From positions 48,436 to 112,435 of the forward strand of contig DAIDHQ010000042.1 in NCBI GenBank assembly GCA_027459645.1: a stretch of 64,000 nt of DNA, given 5' to 3'. This document shows, piece after piece, positions 52,811 through 62,745 of this stretch. Below the pieces are notes generated by a model, which saw nothing but the letters and a program-made list of their open reading frames with translations, had not been told where the DNA came from and did not search any database. This stretch comes from Vulcanimicrobiota bacterium (GTDB lineage: Bacteria > Vulcanimicrobiota > Vulcanimicrobiia > Vulcanimicrobiales > Vulcanimicrobiaceae). Each line of letters opens with the position of its first letter. The stretch's first letter is position 1. A program made the position numbers and the translations under genes.

Positions 52811-54640
52811 ATGCAATACACCTACATGGGCGCGCACCATCGAACGGTCGATGGCGTTGACGGTGTCGAATTTGCCGTCTGGGCGCCGAGTGCGAGCGCG
52901 GCTTCCGTCGTAGGCGATTTCAACGGCTGGAATCGCGACGCAAATCCGATGCACGTCGAACACGCGACCGGGATCTGGCGCGCGTTCGTTCCGTCGGTGC
53001 AAGATGGGCAGCGGTACAAGTATGCCATCCGCTCGCGCTGGGGACATTGGCTCCCGCTCAAGGCCGATCCGTATGCATTTGAAAGCGAAATGCGCCCGAG
53101 CACGGCATCGGTCGTCACGCGCGTTCCGCATCGCGAACGCGACGGCTGGGTGGAAAAGCGCTGGTCGCTGCAGCAACGCGAAGCGCCGATTTCGATCTAC
53201 GAAGTGCATGCCGGATCTTGGCGGCGCGGCGAAGAGGGGCGCTTTCTCACCTACGACGAGCTTGCCGAGCAACTGATTCCATACGTGAAATGGATGGGTT
53301 TCACGCACATCGAGTTTCTACCGATCTCGGAACACCCGTTCGACGGATCGTGGGGCTATCAACCGATCGGATTGTTCGCGCCAACGTCGCGTTTTGGGGG
53401 TCCGGAGGCCTTTCGGCGCTTTGTCGATCGTGCGCACGCAGAAGGAATGGGCGTGATTCTCGACTGGGTTGCCGGACATTTCCCCAACGACGAGCACGGG
53501 CTCGCGCAGTTCGACGGGACGCATCTCTTCGACCACGCGGATCCGAGGCAAGGATGGCATCCCGATTGGGACACCTACATCTTTAACTTCGGCCGTCACG
53601 AAGTCACCGGCTATCTCATTGAGAATGCGATCTTCTGGTTGCGCGAATATGCCGTCGACGGATTACGCGTGGATGCGGTGGCGTCCATGCTGTATTTGGA
53701 TTACAGCCGAAAGGCCGGCGAATGGGTACCAAACCGCTACGGCGGACGCGAAAATCTCGAAGCGATCGACTTTCTCAAGCGGATGAACGAGACCGTGTAC
53801 CGGGACGTGCCCGGCATTATGACGATCGCCGAAGAATCGACGGCGTGGCCGCGCGTTTCTTCGCCGACGTACTTGGGCGGCCTCGGTTTCGGCTACAAGT
53901 GGAACATGGGCTGGATGCACGACACGCTGCAGTATTTTGCGCACGAACCGATTTACCGCAAATATCACATGAACCAGTTGACGTTCTCGCTCGTGTACGC
54001 GTGGGACGAGAACTTCGTCCTTCCGCTCTCGCACGACGAGGTGGTTCACGGCAAGGGCTCGATCGTCGAGAAGATGCCCGGCGACGCTTGGCAGAAGTTC
54101 GCCAACGTACGCCTGCTCTACACGTACATGTACGCGCATCCCGGGAAGAAATTGCTCTTCATGGGCAACGAATTCGCGCAGTGGAAGGAGTGGAACCACG
54201 ACGAAAGCCTTCAGTGGGAGCTGCTTTCGGGCGAGCCGCACGCCGGGGTGCAGCGCCTCGTGCGCGATCTGAACGCGCTCTACGTGTCGACGCCGGCGCT
54301 TCACGAGCAAGACCCGTATCCGTCCGGTTTCGAGTGGATCGACTACTCGGATGCCGAAGCGTCGGTTGTGGCTTTTATTCGATGGGCGAAAGACGGCAGC
54401 TTCGTGGTGGCGGTGTGTAACTTTACGCCGGTCGTACGGTTCGGCTACCGCATCGGCGTACCGCCGGCGCGCTCGTATCGCGAGGTCCTCAATAGCGACT
54501 CCGGCATCTATTGGGGGAGCAATGCCGGAAATCTCGGCGGCGTCGGCGTCGAAGATGCGCCGTCGCACGGGCGTCCTCAGTCCATCGCGCTCACGCTGCC
54601 GCCGCTGGCTGCCGTCATTCTTACGCCGGAGTTTGCATGA
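52811..54640 (+). CDS. glgB: 1,4-alpha-glucan branching enzyme
   Basis: This 609-residue protein starts with a CBM48-type domain ([20 protein letters not shown]). The GH13 catalytic motifs follow: [29 protein letters not shown] (nucleophile Asp), [10 protein letters not shown] (Glu) and [18 protein letters not shown] (Asp). It introduces alpha-1,6 branches in glycogen. It is shorter than many GlgB proteins because only one N-terminal domain is present. ATGA overlap with glgX. Confidence 0.96.
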   Translation: MQYTYMGAHHRTVDGVDGVEFAVWAPSASAASVVGDFNGWNRDANPMHVEHATGIWRAFVPSVQDGQRYKYAIRSRWGHWLPLKADPYAFESEMRPSTASVVTRVPHRERDGWVEKRWSLQQREAPISIYEVHAGSWRRGEEGRFLTYDELAEQLIPYVKWMGFTHIEFLPISEHPFDGSWGYQPIGLFAPTSRFGGPEAFRRFVDRAHAEGMGVILDWVAGHFPNDEHGLAQFDGTHLFDHADPRQGWHPDWDTYIFNFGRHEVTGYLIENAIFWLREYAVDGLRVDAVASMLYLDYSRKAGEWVPNRYGGRENLEAIDFLKRMNETVYRDVPGIMTIAEESTAWPRVSSPTYLGGLGFGYKWNMGWMHDTLQYFAHEPIYRKYHMNQLTFSLVYAWDENFVLPLSHDEVVHGKGSIVEKMPGDAWQKFANVRLLYTYMYAHPGKKLLFMGNEFAQWKEWNHDESLQWELLSGEPHAGVQRLVRDLNALYVSTPALHEQDPYPSGFEWIDYSDAEASVVAFIRWAKDGSFVVAVCNFTPVVRFGYRIGVPPARSYREVLNSDSGIYWGSNAGNLGGVGVEDAPSHGRPQSIALTLPPLAAVILTPEFA

Positions 54641-56760
54641 GACAACTCGGGCGCGCCGAGGTTCTTCCTGGGCGCCCCTACCCGCTTGGCGCCACGTGGG
54701 ACGGCAGTGGCGTCAACTTCGCGCTCTTTACCGAACACGCGGAGAAGGTCGAACTATGTTTGTTCGATTCGCGCGGCGTGCGCGAGCTTCGCCGGATCGC
54801 GTTGCCCGAGTACACCGATCAAGTGTGGCACGGCTATCTGCCGGAAATCGAACGCGGCGCGCTTTACGGGTATCGCGTGTACGGGCCTTACGATCCCGAG
54901 AACGGCCACCGCTTCAACCATCACAAACTGCTCATCGATCCCTACGCGAAGCAGCTCTTCGGCCACGTCCGCTGGACCGACGCGAACTACGGCTATCGCG
55001 TCGGCTCCTCACGCGGCGATCTTTCGTTCGACCGTCGCGACAATGCGGCGGCGATGCCCAAATGCGTCGTGGTCGACACTGCGTTCACGTGGGGAGAAGA
55101 TCGCCGGCTCTACAGCCGCTGGCACGAATTAGTCCTCTACGAACTCAACGTGCGCGGCTACACGATCAAGCATCCGATGGTACCGCACGAGGTGCGCGGA
55201 ACGTTTGCCGGCCTGTGTTCGCCTCCGATCGTTGAATATCTCACGCGGCTTGGCGTCAATGCGGTCGAGCTTCTGCCGATTCACGCGTTCGTCGACGATC
55301 GAAATCTCGTCGAAAGGCGCCTGCGCAACTATTGGGGCTACAATTCGATCGCGTTCTTCGCGCCGGACCCGCGCTACCTTTCGGGAACCTCGCTCGGCGA
55401 ATTCAAGACGATGGTGAAGCGGCTGCACGAAGCGGGCATCGAAGTGCTTCTCGACGTCGTCTATAATCACACCGCAGAAGGCAATGAATTCGGGCCGACG
55501 CTCTCGCTGCGCGGCATCGATAACAAGAGCTACTACCGGCTCGACAACGGCCGACATTACGTCGATTACACGGGATGCGGCAACACGCTCAATCTCGCGC
55601 ATTCGCGGACGTTGCAGCTGGTAACCGACTCGTTGCGCTACTGGGCCAACGAAATGCACGTCGATGGATTCCGCTTCGATCTCGCGCCGGCGCTCGGGCG
55701 GCGTGAAGGCAACTTCCAGCAGACGAGCGCGTTTTTGAATGCGGTGCAGCAAGACCCCGTGCTCTCACGCGTCAAACTGATCGCCGAACCCTGGGATCTT
55801 TCGCACGACGGGTATCAATTGGGAAACTTCCCGCCGGGATGGTCCGAATGGAACGATCGTTTCCGCGATACCACGCGTCGCTTTTGGCAAGGGAACGACA
55901 ACGTAATTCCCGAGTTTGCCTCGCGGCTGACCGGCTCCAGCGATATTTTCGATCACGACGGACGCCGCCCGCGTTCGAGCATCAACTTCGTTACCGCGCA
56001 CGACGGCTTCACCCTCAACGATCTGGTCAGCTACAACGAAAAGCACAACGAAGCCAATCTCGAGGAGAACCGCGACGGTCACGACGCCAACTATAGTTGG
56101 AATTGCGGCGTGGAAGGGCCGACGCTCGAGGAGGGCGTCAAGACGCTGCGCGCGCGTCAAAAGCGTAACCTTATCGCGACCCTGTTGCTCTCTCAGGGCG
56201 TCCCGATGCTGTTGGCCGGCGACGAACTAAGCAATACGCAGTTCGGAAACAACAACGCGTATTGCCAGGATAACGAGATCGGATGGATCTCTTGGACCGA
56301 CGTCACGTTCGATCCGAACCTGGTCGATTTCGTGCGCGATCTGATCGCGCTACGAAGGATGCATCCAGTCTTCCGGCGTCCGCACTTCTTCAAAGGCGTG
56401 GCGGTGGGCCCGAGCGGCTTAAAAGACATTACGTGGATCGATCCGTCGGGCCGTGAGATGACCTCCGACGACTGGCACAACGCCGGAAATCGCGTGCTCG
56501 GCGCGATGCTTGGCGGCGACACCGGCGATCGTTACGTGAGCCTGCGCGGATATCCGGAGTTCGACGACACGTTCTTGATGCTGATGAACGCTTTCGAACA
56601 TGCCGTGCCGTTCACGCTGCCGTCGATTCCGTCGTTTCACGGCTGGCGGCTATTGATCGATACGTTCGAACTCGCGCCGCCCGCAGCCGACGCGCGCTAT
56701 CTTCCGGGCGCCACGTTTGCGCTCAAACCTCGCAGCCTGGTGCTTCTGATCGCCGAATAG
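54637..56760 (+). CDS. glgX: Glycogen debranching enzyme
   Basis: ATG 54637 overlaps the glgB stop and gives a 707-residue protein. It has CBM48 ([29 protein letters not shown]) and GH13 subfamily 11 motifs [45 protein letters not shown] and [20 protein letters not shown]. It hydrolyses alpha-1,6 links of limit dextrin. malQ follows 3 nt later. Confidence 0.95.
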   Translation: MRQLGRAEVLPGRPYPLGATWDGSGVNFALFTEHAEKVELCLFDSRGVRELRRIALPEYTDQVWHGYLPEIERGALYGYRVYGPYDPENGHRFNHHKLLIDPYAKQLFGHVRWTDANYGYRVGSSRGDLSFDRRDNAAAMPKCVVVDTAFTWGEDRRLYSRWHELVLYELNVRGYTIKHPMVPHEVRGTFAGLCSPPIVEYLTRLGVNAVELLPIHAFVDDRNLVERRLRNYWGYNSIAFFAPDPRYLSGTSLGEFKTMVKRLHEAGIEVLLDVVYNHTAEGNEFGPTLSLRGIDNKSYYRLDNGRHYVDYTGCGNTLNLAHSRTLQLVTDSLRYWANEMHVDGFRFDLAPALGRREGNFQQTSAFLNAVQQDPVLSRVKLIAEPWDLSHDGYQLGNFPPGWSEWNDRFRDTTRRFWQGNDNVIPEFASRLTGSSDIFDHDGRRPRSSINFVTAHDGFTLNDLVSYNEKHNEANLEENRDGHDANYSWNCGVEGPTLEEGVKTLRARQKRNLIATLLLSQGVPMLLAGDELSNTQFGNNNAYCQDNEIGWISWTDVTFDPNLVDFVRDLIALRRMHPVFRRPHFFKGVAVGPSGLKDITWIDPSGREMTSDDWHNAGNRVLGAMLGGDTGDRYVSLRGYPEFDDTFLMLMNAFEHAVPFTLPSIPSFHGWRLLIDTFELAPPAADARYLPGATFALKPRSLVLLIAE

Positions 56761-56763
56761 TCG

Positions 56764-58653
56764 ATGATCGACGCACTCTTCGCCTATGCCGGGCTCGACG
56801 ACCGGTACGCCGACGCATTCGGTAACCCGGCGGAGGTTTCGCGCGAAAGCAAGATCGCGATCCTGCGAGCGTTGGGATACGAGGTTCACGACGATGCAAG
56901 CGCGGCGCGTACGCTTCGTGAGGCGCGGGCCCGCGAGCGCCAAAGGAAGATACGTCCCGTTTATGCCGTCTGTGCCGGTGAGAGCGGGCGTTGGCCGCGC
57001 GAATTGCGCCGCGTGCTCGAGCGGCAGGCGAAGCCCGGATACTACGACGTGGAGATCGAGGGGGAGAGGGCGCGGGCGATTGTCGCGCCGCCTCGAGCGT
57101 ACGTTGCGGCGTCCGTCGACGCCGCGCCGCGCTGGGGCATCGGAGCGCAGCTCTATGCGTTGCGTTCGTCGCAGAATTGGGGCATCGGCGACTTTGGAGA
57201 TTTGGCGCGATTGTGCGCGGTTGCGGAGCGCTCGGGAGCATCGTTTGTCGGCTTGAACCCGCTTCACCAGCTGCATTTGATCCATCCGCAGGACGCGAGC
57301 CCCTACGCGCCGCTCAGCCGGCGCTTCCTCAATGCGTTGTACGTCGACGTCGGCGACGCCGCACGCCGCTTCGGCGTCGACGTGTCAACCGCGGAAGCCG
57401 CGCGCCTGCGCGACGACCGCTTCGTCGACTATCCCGCCGTTGCCGCGCTCAAGCTGCGTGCGCTCGAGCGCATCTACGAAGCCGCGGACGTAGCGAGCGA
57501 GATAGAGGCCTTTGCGTGCGCGCACCCGGGCGTTCGCGACGTCGCACTTTATGAAGCGATCGCCGAAGAGATGTTCCGTCGCGACCCAACCATGGGCAGT
57601 TGGCTGCAATGGCCGCAAGTATTTCGCGACGCGCGCAGCGCCGGGGTTCGCGCGTTTGCGGACGAACACGCGCGTCGAATAGAATTCTTCGTCTTTCTGC
57701 AATGGCTCGCCGACGAGCAGCTCGCGCGCGCGGCGCACGAGGCGGCCTCGATGCCGATCGGCCTTTACCGCGATCTCGCGATAGGGGCGGAACTCGGCAG
57801 CGCCGACGTGTGGGCCGATCCGGACGCCTACGTGCTGGGTCTTGCCGTCGGTGCACCGCCGGATCCGCTCAACACGCACGGACAGGATTGGGGGCTGCCG
57901 CCGTTGCATCCGCGCGTCTTGGCCGAGCGCGCGTACGAACCGTTTATCGCGCTGTTGCGCGCAAACATGCGTCATGCCGGTGCGCTGCGCATCGATCACG
58001 TCATGGGGCTCAAGCGCCTGTTCTGCATTCCGCGCGCTCTTCCGGAGGCCGGCGGTGCCTACCTGAACTATGATTTCGAAGCGATGCTCGCAATCGTCGC
58101 GCTCGAATCTCACCGTCACGGTTGCATGATCGTCGGCGAGGATTTGGGCACGGTGCCCGGTGGATTCCGGGAACGCATCGCAACGGAGCGCATCTTTTCG
58201 TGCCGCGTGCTCTATTTTGAAACGGAAGGCGGGTCGTACCGATCCCCCGGCGAGTATCCGCGCGACGCCGTGGCAAGCACGGGCACGCACGATCTCCCGC
58301 CCTTCGCGGCATATTGGATCTCGCTCGACGATCCTTCGCGTGAGGCACTGGTGCGCGCACTAAAGCAAGCGGGAGCGCTACCCGCCTCGATGGAGTCTCC
58401 GGAACTCGACGACGCACTGCAGGCGGTCCACCGCTTCTTGGGAAGCTCCAAGGCACGTCTGGTATTAGCACAACTCGAGGACATGCTGGCGCAGCGCGAA
58501 CAAGTGAACGTTCCGGGAACCACGACGGAAGAGCCGAATTGGAAGCGGACGTACTCCACGCCGATCGAAGCTTTGGAATCGCACGAAACGTTTGCCGCGA
58601 TCGCACGTACGTTGCGTGAGACGCGGCCGCTGGAAGAGAGAGGACTCGCATGA
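56764..58653 (+). CDS. malQ: 4-alpha-glucanotransferase
   Basis: This 629-residue GH77 protein has [21 protein letters not shown], the NPLHQLHL loop, [15 protein letters not shown] (nucleophile Asp region), GEDLGTVP and a [13 protein letters not shown] motif. It transfers maltooligosaccharide units between alpha-glucans. The stop overlaps the next gene as ATGA. It completes a GlgB-GlgX-MalQ route for building and trimming glucan. Confidence 0.95.
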   Translation: MIDALFAYAGLDDRYADAFGNPAEVSRESKIAILRALGYEVHDDASAARTLREARARERQRKIRPVYAVCAGESGRWPRELRRVLERQAKPGYYDVEIEGERARAIVAPPRAYVAASVDAAPRWGIGAQLYALRSSQNWGIGDFGDLARLCAVAERSGASFVGLNPLHQLHLIHPQDASPYAPLSRRFLNALYVDVGDAARRFGVDVSTAEAARLRDDRFVDYPAVAALKLRALERIYEAADVASEIEAFACAHPGVRDVALYEAIAEEMFRRDPTMGSWLQWPQVFRDARSAGVRAFADEHARRIEFFVFLQWLADEQLARAAHEAASMPIGLYRDLAIGAELGSADVWADPDAYVLGLAVGAPPDPLNTHGQDWGLPPLHPRVLAERAYEPFIALLRANMRHAGALRIDHVMGLKRLFCIPRALPEAGGAYLNYDFEAMLAIVALESHRHGCMIVGEDLGTVPGGFRERIATERIFSCRVLYFETEGGSYRSPGEYPRDAVASTGTHDLPPFAAYWISLDDPSREALVRALKQAGALPASMESPELDDALQAVHRFLGSSKARLVLAQLEDMLAQREQVNVPGTTTEEPNWKRTYSTPIEALESHETFAAIARTLRETRPLEERGLA

Positions 58654-61148
58654 AAGCCGTGGTGATGGCCGGCGGAGAAGGTTCGCGACTGCGGCCGCTC
58701 ACGTCGAGACGTCCCAAGCCGCTCGCGCCGATCGCGAACAGGCCGGTGATGCATCACATCGTGGAGTTGCTGCGTTCGCACGGCATCACCGAGATCGTCG
58801 CAACCCTGCACTATCTCGCCGACGAAATCGAGAGCTATTTCGGCGACGGTTCGGCGTTGGGCGTCAACATGCATTACGTCGTGGAAGATACGCCGCTTGG
58901 AACCGCCGGCGCGGTGAAAATGGCTGAAAGCCGGCTGCGCGACGGCACGTTCATCATCATCTCCGGCGATGCGATGACCGATCTGGACATAACGTCGCTG
59001 GTCGAGGCGCACAAAGCGGCGAAGAACGACGCGACGATTGCACTGTGGCGCGTGAGCAATCCGCTGGAATTCGGCGTCGTCATCACCGACGACGATGGAC
59101 AGATCACGCGCTTCATGGAAAAGCCGAGCTGGGGCGAGGTCTTTTCCGATACGATCAACACCGGCATCTACGTACTCGAGCCCGAGATTCTGGATTACAT
59201 GGAAGCGGGCCGAAATTATGACTTTTCCAAGGATTTGTTTCCGCGGATGTTGCGCGACGGCAAGCGCTTGGGCGGCCACGTCATCAACGACTACTGGGCC
59301 GACGTGGGAAACCTGCAGCAGTACCAGCAGGCAAATTACGACGCGATATCCGGGGTCGTTCGCACGCAGCGGCCGACGTTGCAACTCGCGCCCGAGATTT
59401 GGACCGGCCGCGATTGTAAGATCGATCCGACGGCGACGATCGTCGGACCGGTGCAATTGGGCGATCGCGTGATCGTCGGACCGGATGCGACGATCGAAGG
59501 GCCGGCGTGCTTGGGCAACGGCGTCGAGATTGCGGGCGGAGCCGTCGTGCGTCGTTCGGTGTTGTGGGAAGACGTCTATGTCGGAACCGATGCGGAGTTG
59601 GAAGATTGCACGATCTGCAACCGCTCGATCGTCAAGGAACGCGCAACGGTGGGCGAGGGAACGGTTGTCGGCGAGCGCTGCACGATCGGCGCGAGTGCGG
59701 TCGTGCGCCCGCATCTAAAATTGTGGCCCGAAAAGAACGTCAGCTCGGGCGCGATCGTGTCGATGTCGCTCGTGTACGGTATCAAGTGGCCGGGGTCGCT
59801 CTTCGGCGGCGAAGGCGTCAGCGGTCTTGCAAATCTCGAGATCACGCCGGAATTCGCGCTAAAGCTGGGACAAGCGTACGGATCCTTCCTGCGCGCGGGC
59901 GAAACCGTGATGACGAGCCGCGATACCCATCCGGCCAGCCGCATCTTCAATCGCTGCGTCATTTCGGGCTTGCTCAGCGTCGGCATCAACGTGGAAGATT
60001 TGCGTTCGTTTCCGCTTCCGCTCTCGCGCTTTGCAACGCGAGCCGGCGGCGACGGCTGCGTGCATACGCGCATCGCGCCGCGCGACGACCGCTCCGTGCT
60101 CTTTGAATTCTTCGACCGCTCGGGAATCAACGTCGATAAGGCGGCGGAGCGCAAGATCGAGAACCTCTTCTTTCGAGAAGATTTCCGGCGCGTCAACATG
60201 GACGCGGTCGGCCTTCTCGGCTTTCCGTCTCGCGCGCTGGAAAACTACACGAGCGCCTTTTTAGCAGCTCTTGCGCCGGAGGCGATCGAGAAGCGGAACT
60301 TCCGCGTGGTCGTCGACTACGCGTACGGCAATGCCGCACTCGTGCTGCCGCGAATTCTGAGCCATTTGAATATCGATACGGTCGCGCTCAACGCGTACTT
60401 CGACGACAACCGCGTCCGTCACGGTTTCGAAGATCGCGAACATCTCCTCTCGCAATTAAGCACGATCGTCACGACGCTCAACGCCGACCTTGGACTCATG
60501 CTCGATCACGATGGAGAAACGTTTGCCGTCGTCGACGACGAGGGGCGCATTATCGATCGAAGCGAGCTGATCGCGCTCTTGACGCTCATGGTGGTGCGTA
60601 ACGGCGCAAAGACCGTGGCCGTGCCGGTCATGGCGCCAAGTGCCATCGAAGAAATTGCCGGAGCCTACGACGCAAAAGTCATTCGCGCGAGAAGCGACCG
60701 GCGCTCGTTGATGGCCCTAGCCGAGTCGCAAGGAAAGGACGTGGCGTTTGCTGGGAGCGCGAATTTCGAAGTCGTCTTTCCCGAAATGCATCCCGCGTTC
60801 GACGCGCTGTATGCTTCGGCGAAATTGATGGAACTGCTCGCAAAAGAAGGGTTGAAACTCAGCGAGCTCGTCGATATGCTTCCGTCCTGGCACATGGCGA
60901 CGCTGCGCGTACCGTGCCCGTGGGATCATAAGGGGCGCGTGATGCGGACGCTCATCGCCGAGCAGCCCCGTAGCGAAATCGAACTCTTCGAGGGCTTGCG
61001 CGTCAAGCGCGACGACGGATGGGTGCTCGTGCTTCCCGACTCGTCGGATCCGACGTTTACCGTTTACGCCGAGGCGAGCAACGACGGCGACGCCTCGCTG
61101 TATGCCGAGCACATGGGTAGCCGGATCGAACAACTGGTCAACGCGTAG
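58650..61148 (+). CDS. Sugar-1-phosphate nucleotidyltransferase fused to degenerate phosphomannomutase
   Basis: This 832-residue protein has an N-terminal nucleotidyltransferase (1-240) with [29 protein letters not shown] and the YWADVG end, then a left-handed beta-helix (about 255-370) with hexapeptide repeats. From about residue 385 it has a PMM/PGM-like part. That part lacks the TASHNP phosphoserine loop: the equivalent place reads [18 protein letters not shown], so phosphomutase activity is doubtful. Related proteins are called mannose-1-phosphate guanylyltransferase. In this glycogen context a role in glucose-nucleotide supply is possible but unproven. Confidence 0.88.
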   Translation: MKAVVMAGGEGSRLRPLTSRRPKPLAPIANRPVMHHIVELLRSHGITEIVATLHYLADEIESYFGDGSALGVNMHYVVEDTPLGTAGAVKMAESRLRDGTFIIISGDAMTDLDITSLVEAHKAAKNDATIALWRVSNPLEFGVVITDDDGQITRFMEKPSWGEVFSDTINTGIYVLEPEILDYMEAGRNYDFSKDLFPRMLRDGKRLGGHVINDYWADVGNLQQYQQANYDAISGVVRTQRPTLQLAPEIWTGRDCKIDPTATIVGPVQLGDRVIVGPDATIEGPACLGNGVEIAGGAVVRRSVLWEDVYVGTDAELEDCTICNRSIVKERATVGEGTVVGERCTIGASAVVRPHLKLWPEKNVSSGAIVSMSLVYGIKWPGSLFGGEGVSGLANLEITPEFALKLGQAYGSFLRAGETVMTSRDTHPASRIFNRCVISGLLSVGINVEDLRSFPLPLSRFATRAGGDGCVHTRIAPRDDRSVLFEFFDRSGINVDKAAERKIENLFFREDFRRVNMDAVGLLGFPSRALENYTSAFLAALAPEAIEKRNFRVVVDYAYGNAALVLPRILSHLNIDTVALNAYFDDNRVRHGFEDREHLLSQLSTIVTTLNADLGLMLDHDGETFAVVDDEGRIIDRSELIALLTLMVVRNGAKTVAVPVMAPSAIEEIAGAYDAKVIRARSDRRSLMALAESQGKDVAFAGSANFEVVFPEMHPAFDALYASAKLMELLAKEGLKLSELVDMLPSWHMATLRVPCPWDHKGRVMRTLIAEQPRSEIELFEGLRVKRDDGWVLVLPDSSDPTFTVYAEASNDGDASLYAEHMGSRIEQLVNA

Positions 61149-61160
61149 ACTTCGGCGAAT

Positions 61161-62591
61161 TTAGGCCTGGGCGCCGACTTCGCCGGTCTCGATGAATCCG
61201 GTCGAAACAACGGCGTCCCGGACGTTCTGACGGCAGCCGAAGCACAAGAGCAACTTGGTTGGGTCGGTACTCCGGGGCCGCGGCAGGGCCGTACCGCATC
61301 GATCGCATTGCGGACGGCGTCCGCGCGCTATGCGGGTAAAGAGCGACGGATCGTATGCACGCAGCGGGGCGAAGATGGGATCGACCGCCACCAAGAAGAG
61401 GCCCGGCTCGCGCGTCTCGAACGCGAGGTTCACGCCGCTCAAGGCTGCTTGCATATCGCCGAGGCCGATTTGAACGAGGGCTTGCGATACCTGCGACGCG
61501 TTCGGTTCTTCCCGAAGTTCCGCCAGTGCAGTATGCGCCTCGGGTATGCGCCGCACCCTGGCGGCGATATAACCGCGCAGCGCCGTGACGCGCGGGCGAA
61601 TATCGGCGCCTTGAATCATATCGAGCAGACGTAAGGCCGAGTCATACTCCCCCAGCATGCACGCGGCGCAGCTTTCGTAGAAGATCGCCAGCGCGTTGCC
61701 GGCATCGAATTCCCGTGCGATCGAGAAATGGCGCGATGCCTCCGCAAAGTTTCCGCTCATATAGAGCGCGATGCCGAGCAGTGCCGTGGTAAACGGTGAA
61801 CTCGGCCGAGCGCGCAGCGAATGCGTGGCTTCGACGATCGCCTCACCGTAGTCACCGCGCGCCAATCGCTCCCAGACCGAAGCGTGGCGTACCGACGGCT
61901 GCTTGGGCGCCAAGACTTTGGCGCGCGCGATGCACGCTTCGGCGCTTTCCCAATCCGCGTTGAAAAATAATACGAGCGTCGCGAGCGTGGCGTGCGCGTC
62001 GGCACTCATGGGATCGAGTGCGATCGCCCGCTTCAGCGCGCGCTTTGCGCTCCAGTAGGCCGTTTGCGGATCGTAGAATAGGCGCGTTCCCGCGGTCGTA
62101 TAGGCTTTCGCAAGCAGCGTCAAACCCGGCGCGAAGGCCGGATCGCTGGTGCACGCGAGCTCGGCCAGGCGAATTGCTTCGAGCGTGCTGTCTTCGGTTC
62201 GCCGTTGAAAGAAGTGCGTCGCGCGCTGGAAGAGCGAGAAGTCGAGGCTGCCGTTAGCGCGTTCCGGAGGGTGCGTGTCCGCTGGAGCGCCGGCGAATTG
62301 AAGGCCGACGCCGTGGACGGTGCGGATACAATCGACGGAAGCGTAGCGGTTCAAAGCCTGGCGCAAGCGATAGAGCGTCTGCGTCAGCGCGGCGTCGCTC
62401 GGCTCCGAACCGGGCCAAAGCGCCTCGATGATTTCGCTCTTCGCAATGGCATTCGGACGTTTTGCTGCGAGCAGCGCCAACAGCAGCGCCTCTTTTGGTT
62501 TGAGGTCGACGTTCGTGCTCCCATGCCACAACGTCTGCTGCGTTATGTCAAACCGGAAAGGCCCGAAGACGACCTCGTCATGCTCCCCCAT
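61161..62591 (-). CDS. Winged-helix transcriptional regulator with TPR repeats and C-terminal zinc ribbon
   Basis: ATG 62591 gives a 476-residue protein. The N-terminal OmpR/CadC-type DNA-binding domain (about 1-95) reads FGPFRFDITQQTLWHGSTNVDLKPKEALLLALL, SDAALTQTLYRLRQALN and RTVHGVGLQF. TPR-like helices follow over about 130-410 (LAELACTSDPAFAPGLTLLAKAYTTAG, ALDPMSADAHATLATLVLFF). A C-terminal CDRCGTALPRP..LLCFGCRQNV is likely a zinc ribbon. No transmembrane helix is seen, so it is a cytosolic relative of CadC-type regulators. Confidence 0.8.
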   Translation of the reverse strand: MGEHDEVVFGPFRFDITQQTLWHGSTNVDLKPKEALLLALLAAKRPNAIAKSEIIEALWPGSEPSDAALTQTLYRLRQALNRYASVDCIRTVHGVGLQFAGAPADTHPPERANGSLDFSLFQRATHFFQRRTEDSTLEAIRLAELACTSDPAFAPGLTLLAKAYTTAGTRLFYDPQTAYWSAKRALKRAIALDPMSADAHATLATLVLFFNADWESAEACIARAKVLAPKQPSVRHASVWERLARGDYGEAIVEATHSLRARPSSPFTTALLGIALYMSGNFAEASRHFSIAREFDAGNALAIFYESCAACMLGEYDSALRLLDMIQGADIRPRVTALRGYIAARVRRIPEAHTALAELREEPNASQVSQALVQIGLGDMQAALSGVNLAFETREPGLFLVAVDPIFAPLRAYDPSLFTRIARGRRPQCDRCGTALPRPRSTDPTKLLLCFGCRQNVRDAVVSTGFIETGEVGAQA

Positions 62592-62637
62592 ATGCAGTCC
62601 ATAAACGTTCCATCGTAACGTCGTGTGACGATAAAAG

Positions 62638-62671
62638 CGATCGGATGTGCGCGTTCGCGCACATCCGATCG
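62638..62671 (-). terminator. Strong hairpin, probable terminator of the TonB-receptor gene
   Basis: CGATCGGATGTGCGCG (62638-62653) and its exact complement CGCGCACATCCGATCG (62656-62671) form a 16-bp stem with a TT loop. On the minus strand the stem is followed by a T-rich CTTTTAT, the classic layout of an intrinsic terminator for the upstream receptor gene (stop at 62746). Confidence 0.7.
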
Positions 62672-62690
62672 TGGTGTCACTCACATCGAC

Positions 62691-62714
62691 ACGCACCGAT
62701 TGTAATCGATGCGT
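62691..62714 (-). repeat. Second inverted repeat beside the terminator
   Basis: ACGCACCGATT (62691-62701), a GT loop and AATCGATGCGT (62704-62714) pair except for one mismatch. It sits between the receptor stop and the stronger hairpin. It may help termination or be an operator for the downstream regulator. Confidence 0.45.
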
Positions 62715-62745
62715 GCCGCGTGATGCTTTACATTTCTAACGACAG

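Noticed and set aside
58212..59714. 500-codon antisense frame over malQ and the nucleotidyltransferase
   Set aside because: No domain signature and complete overlap with two strongly supported genes; antisense shadow.
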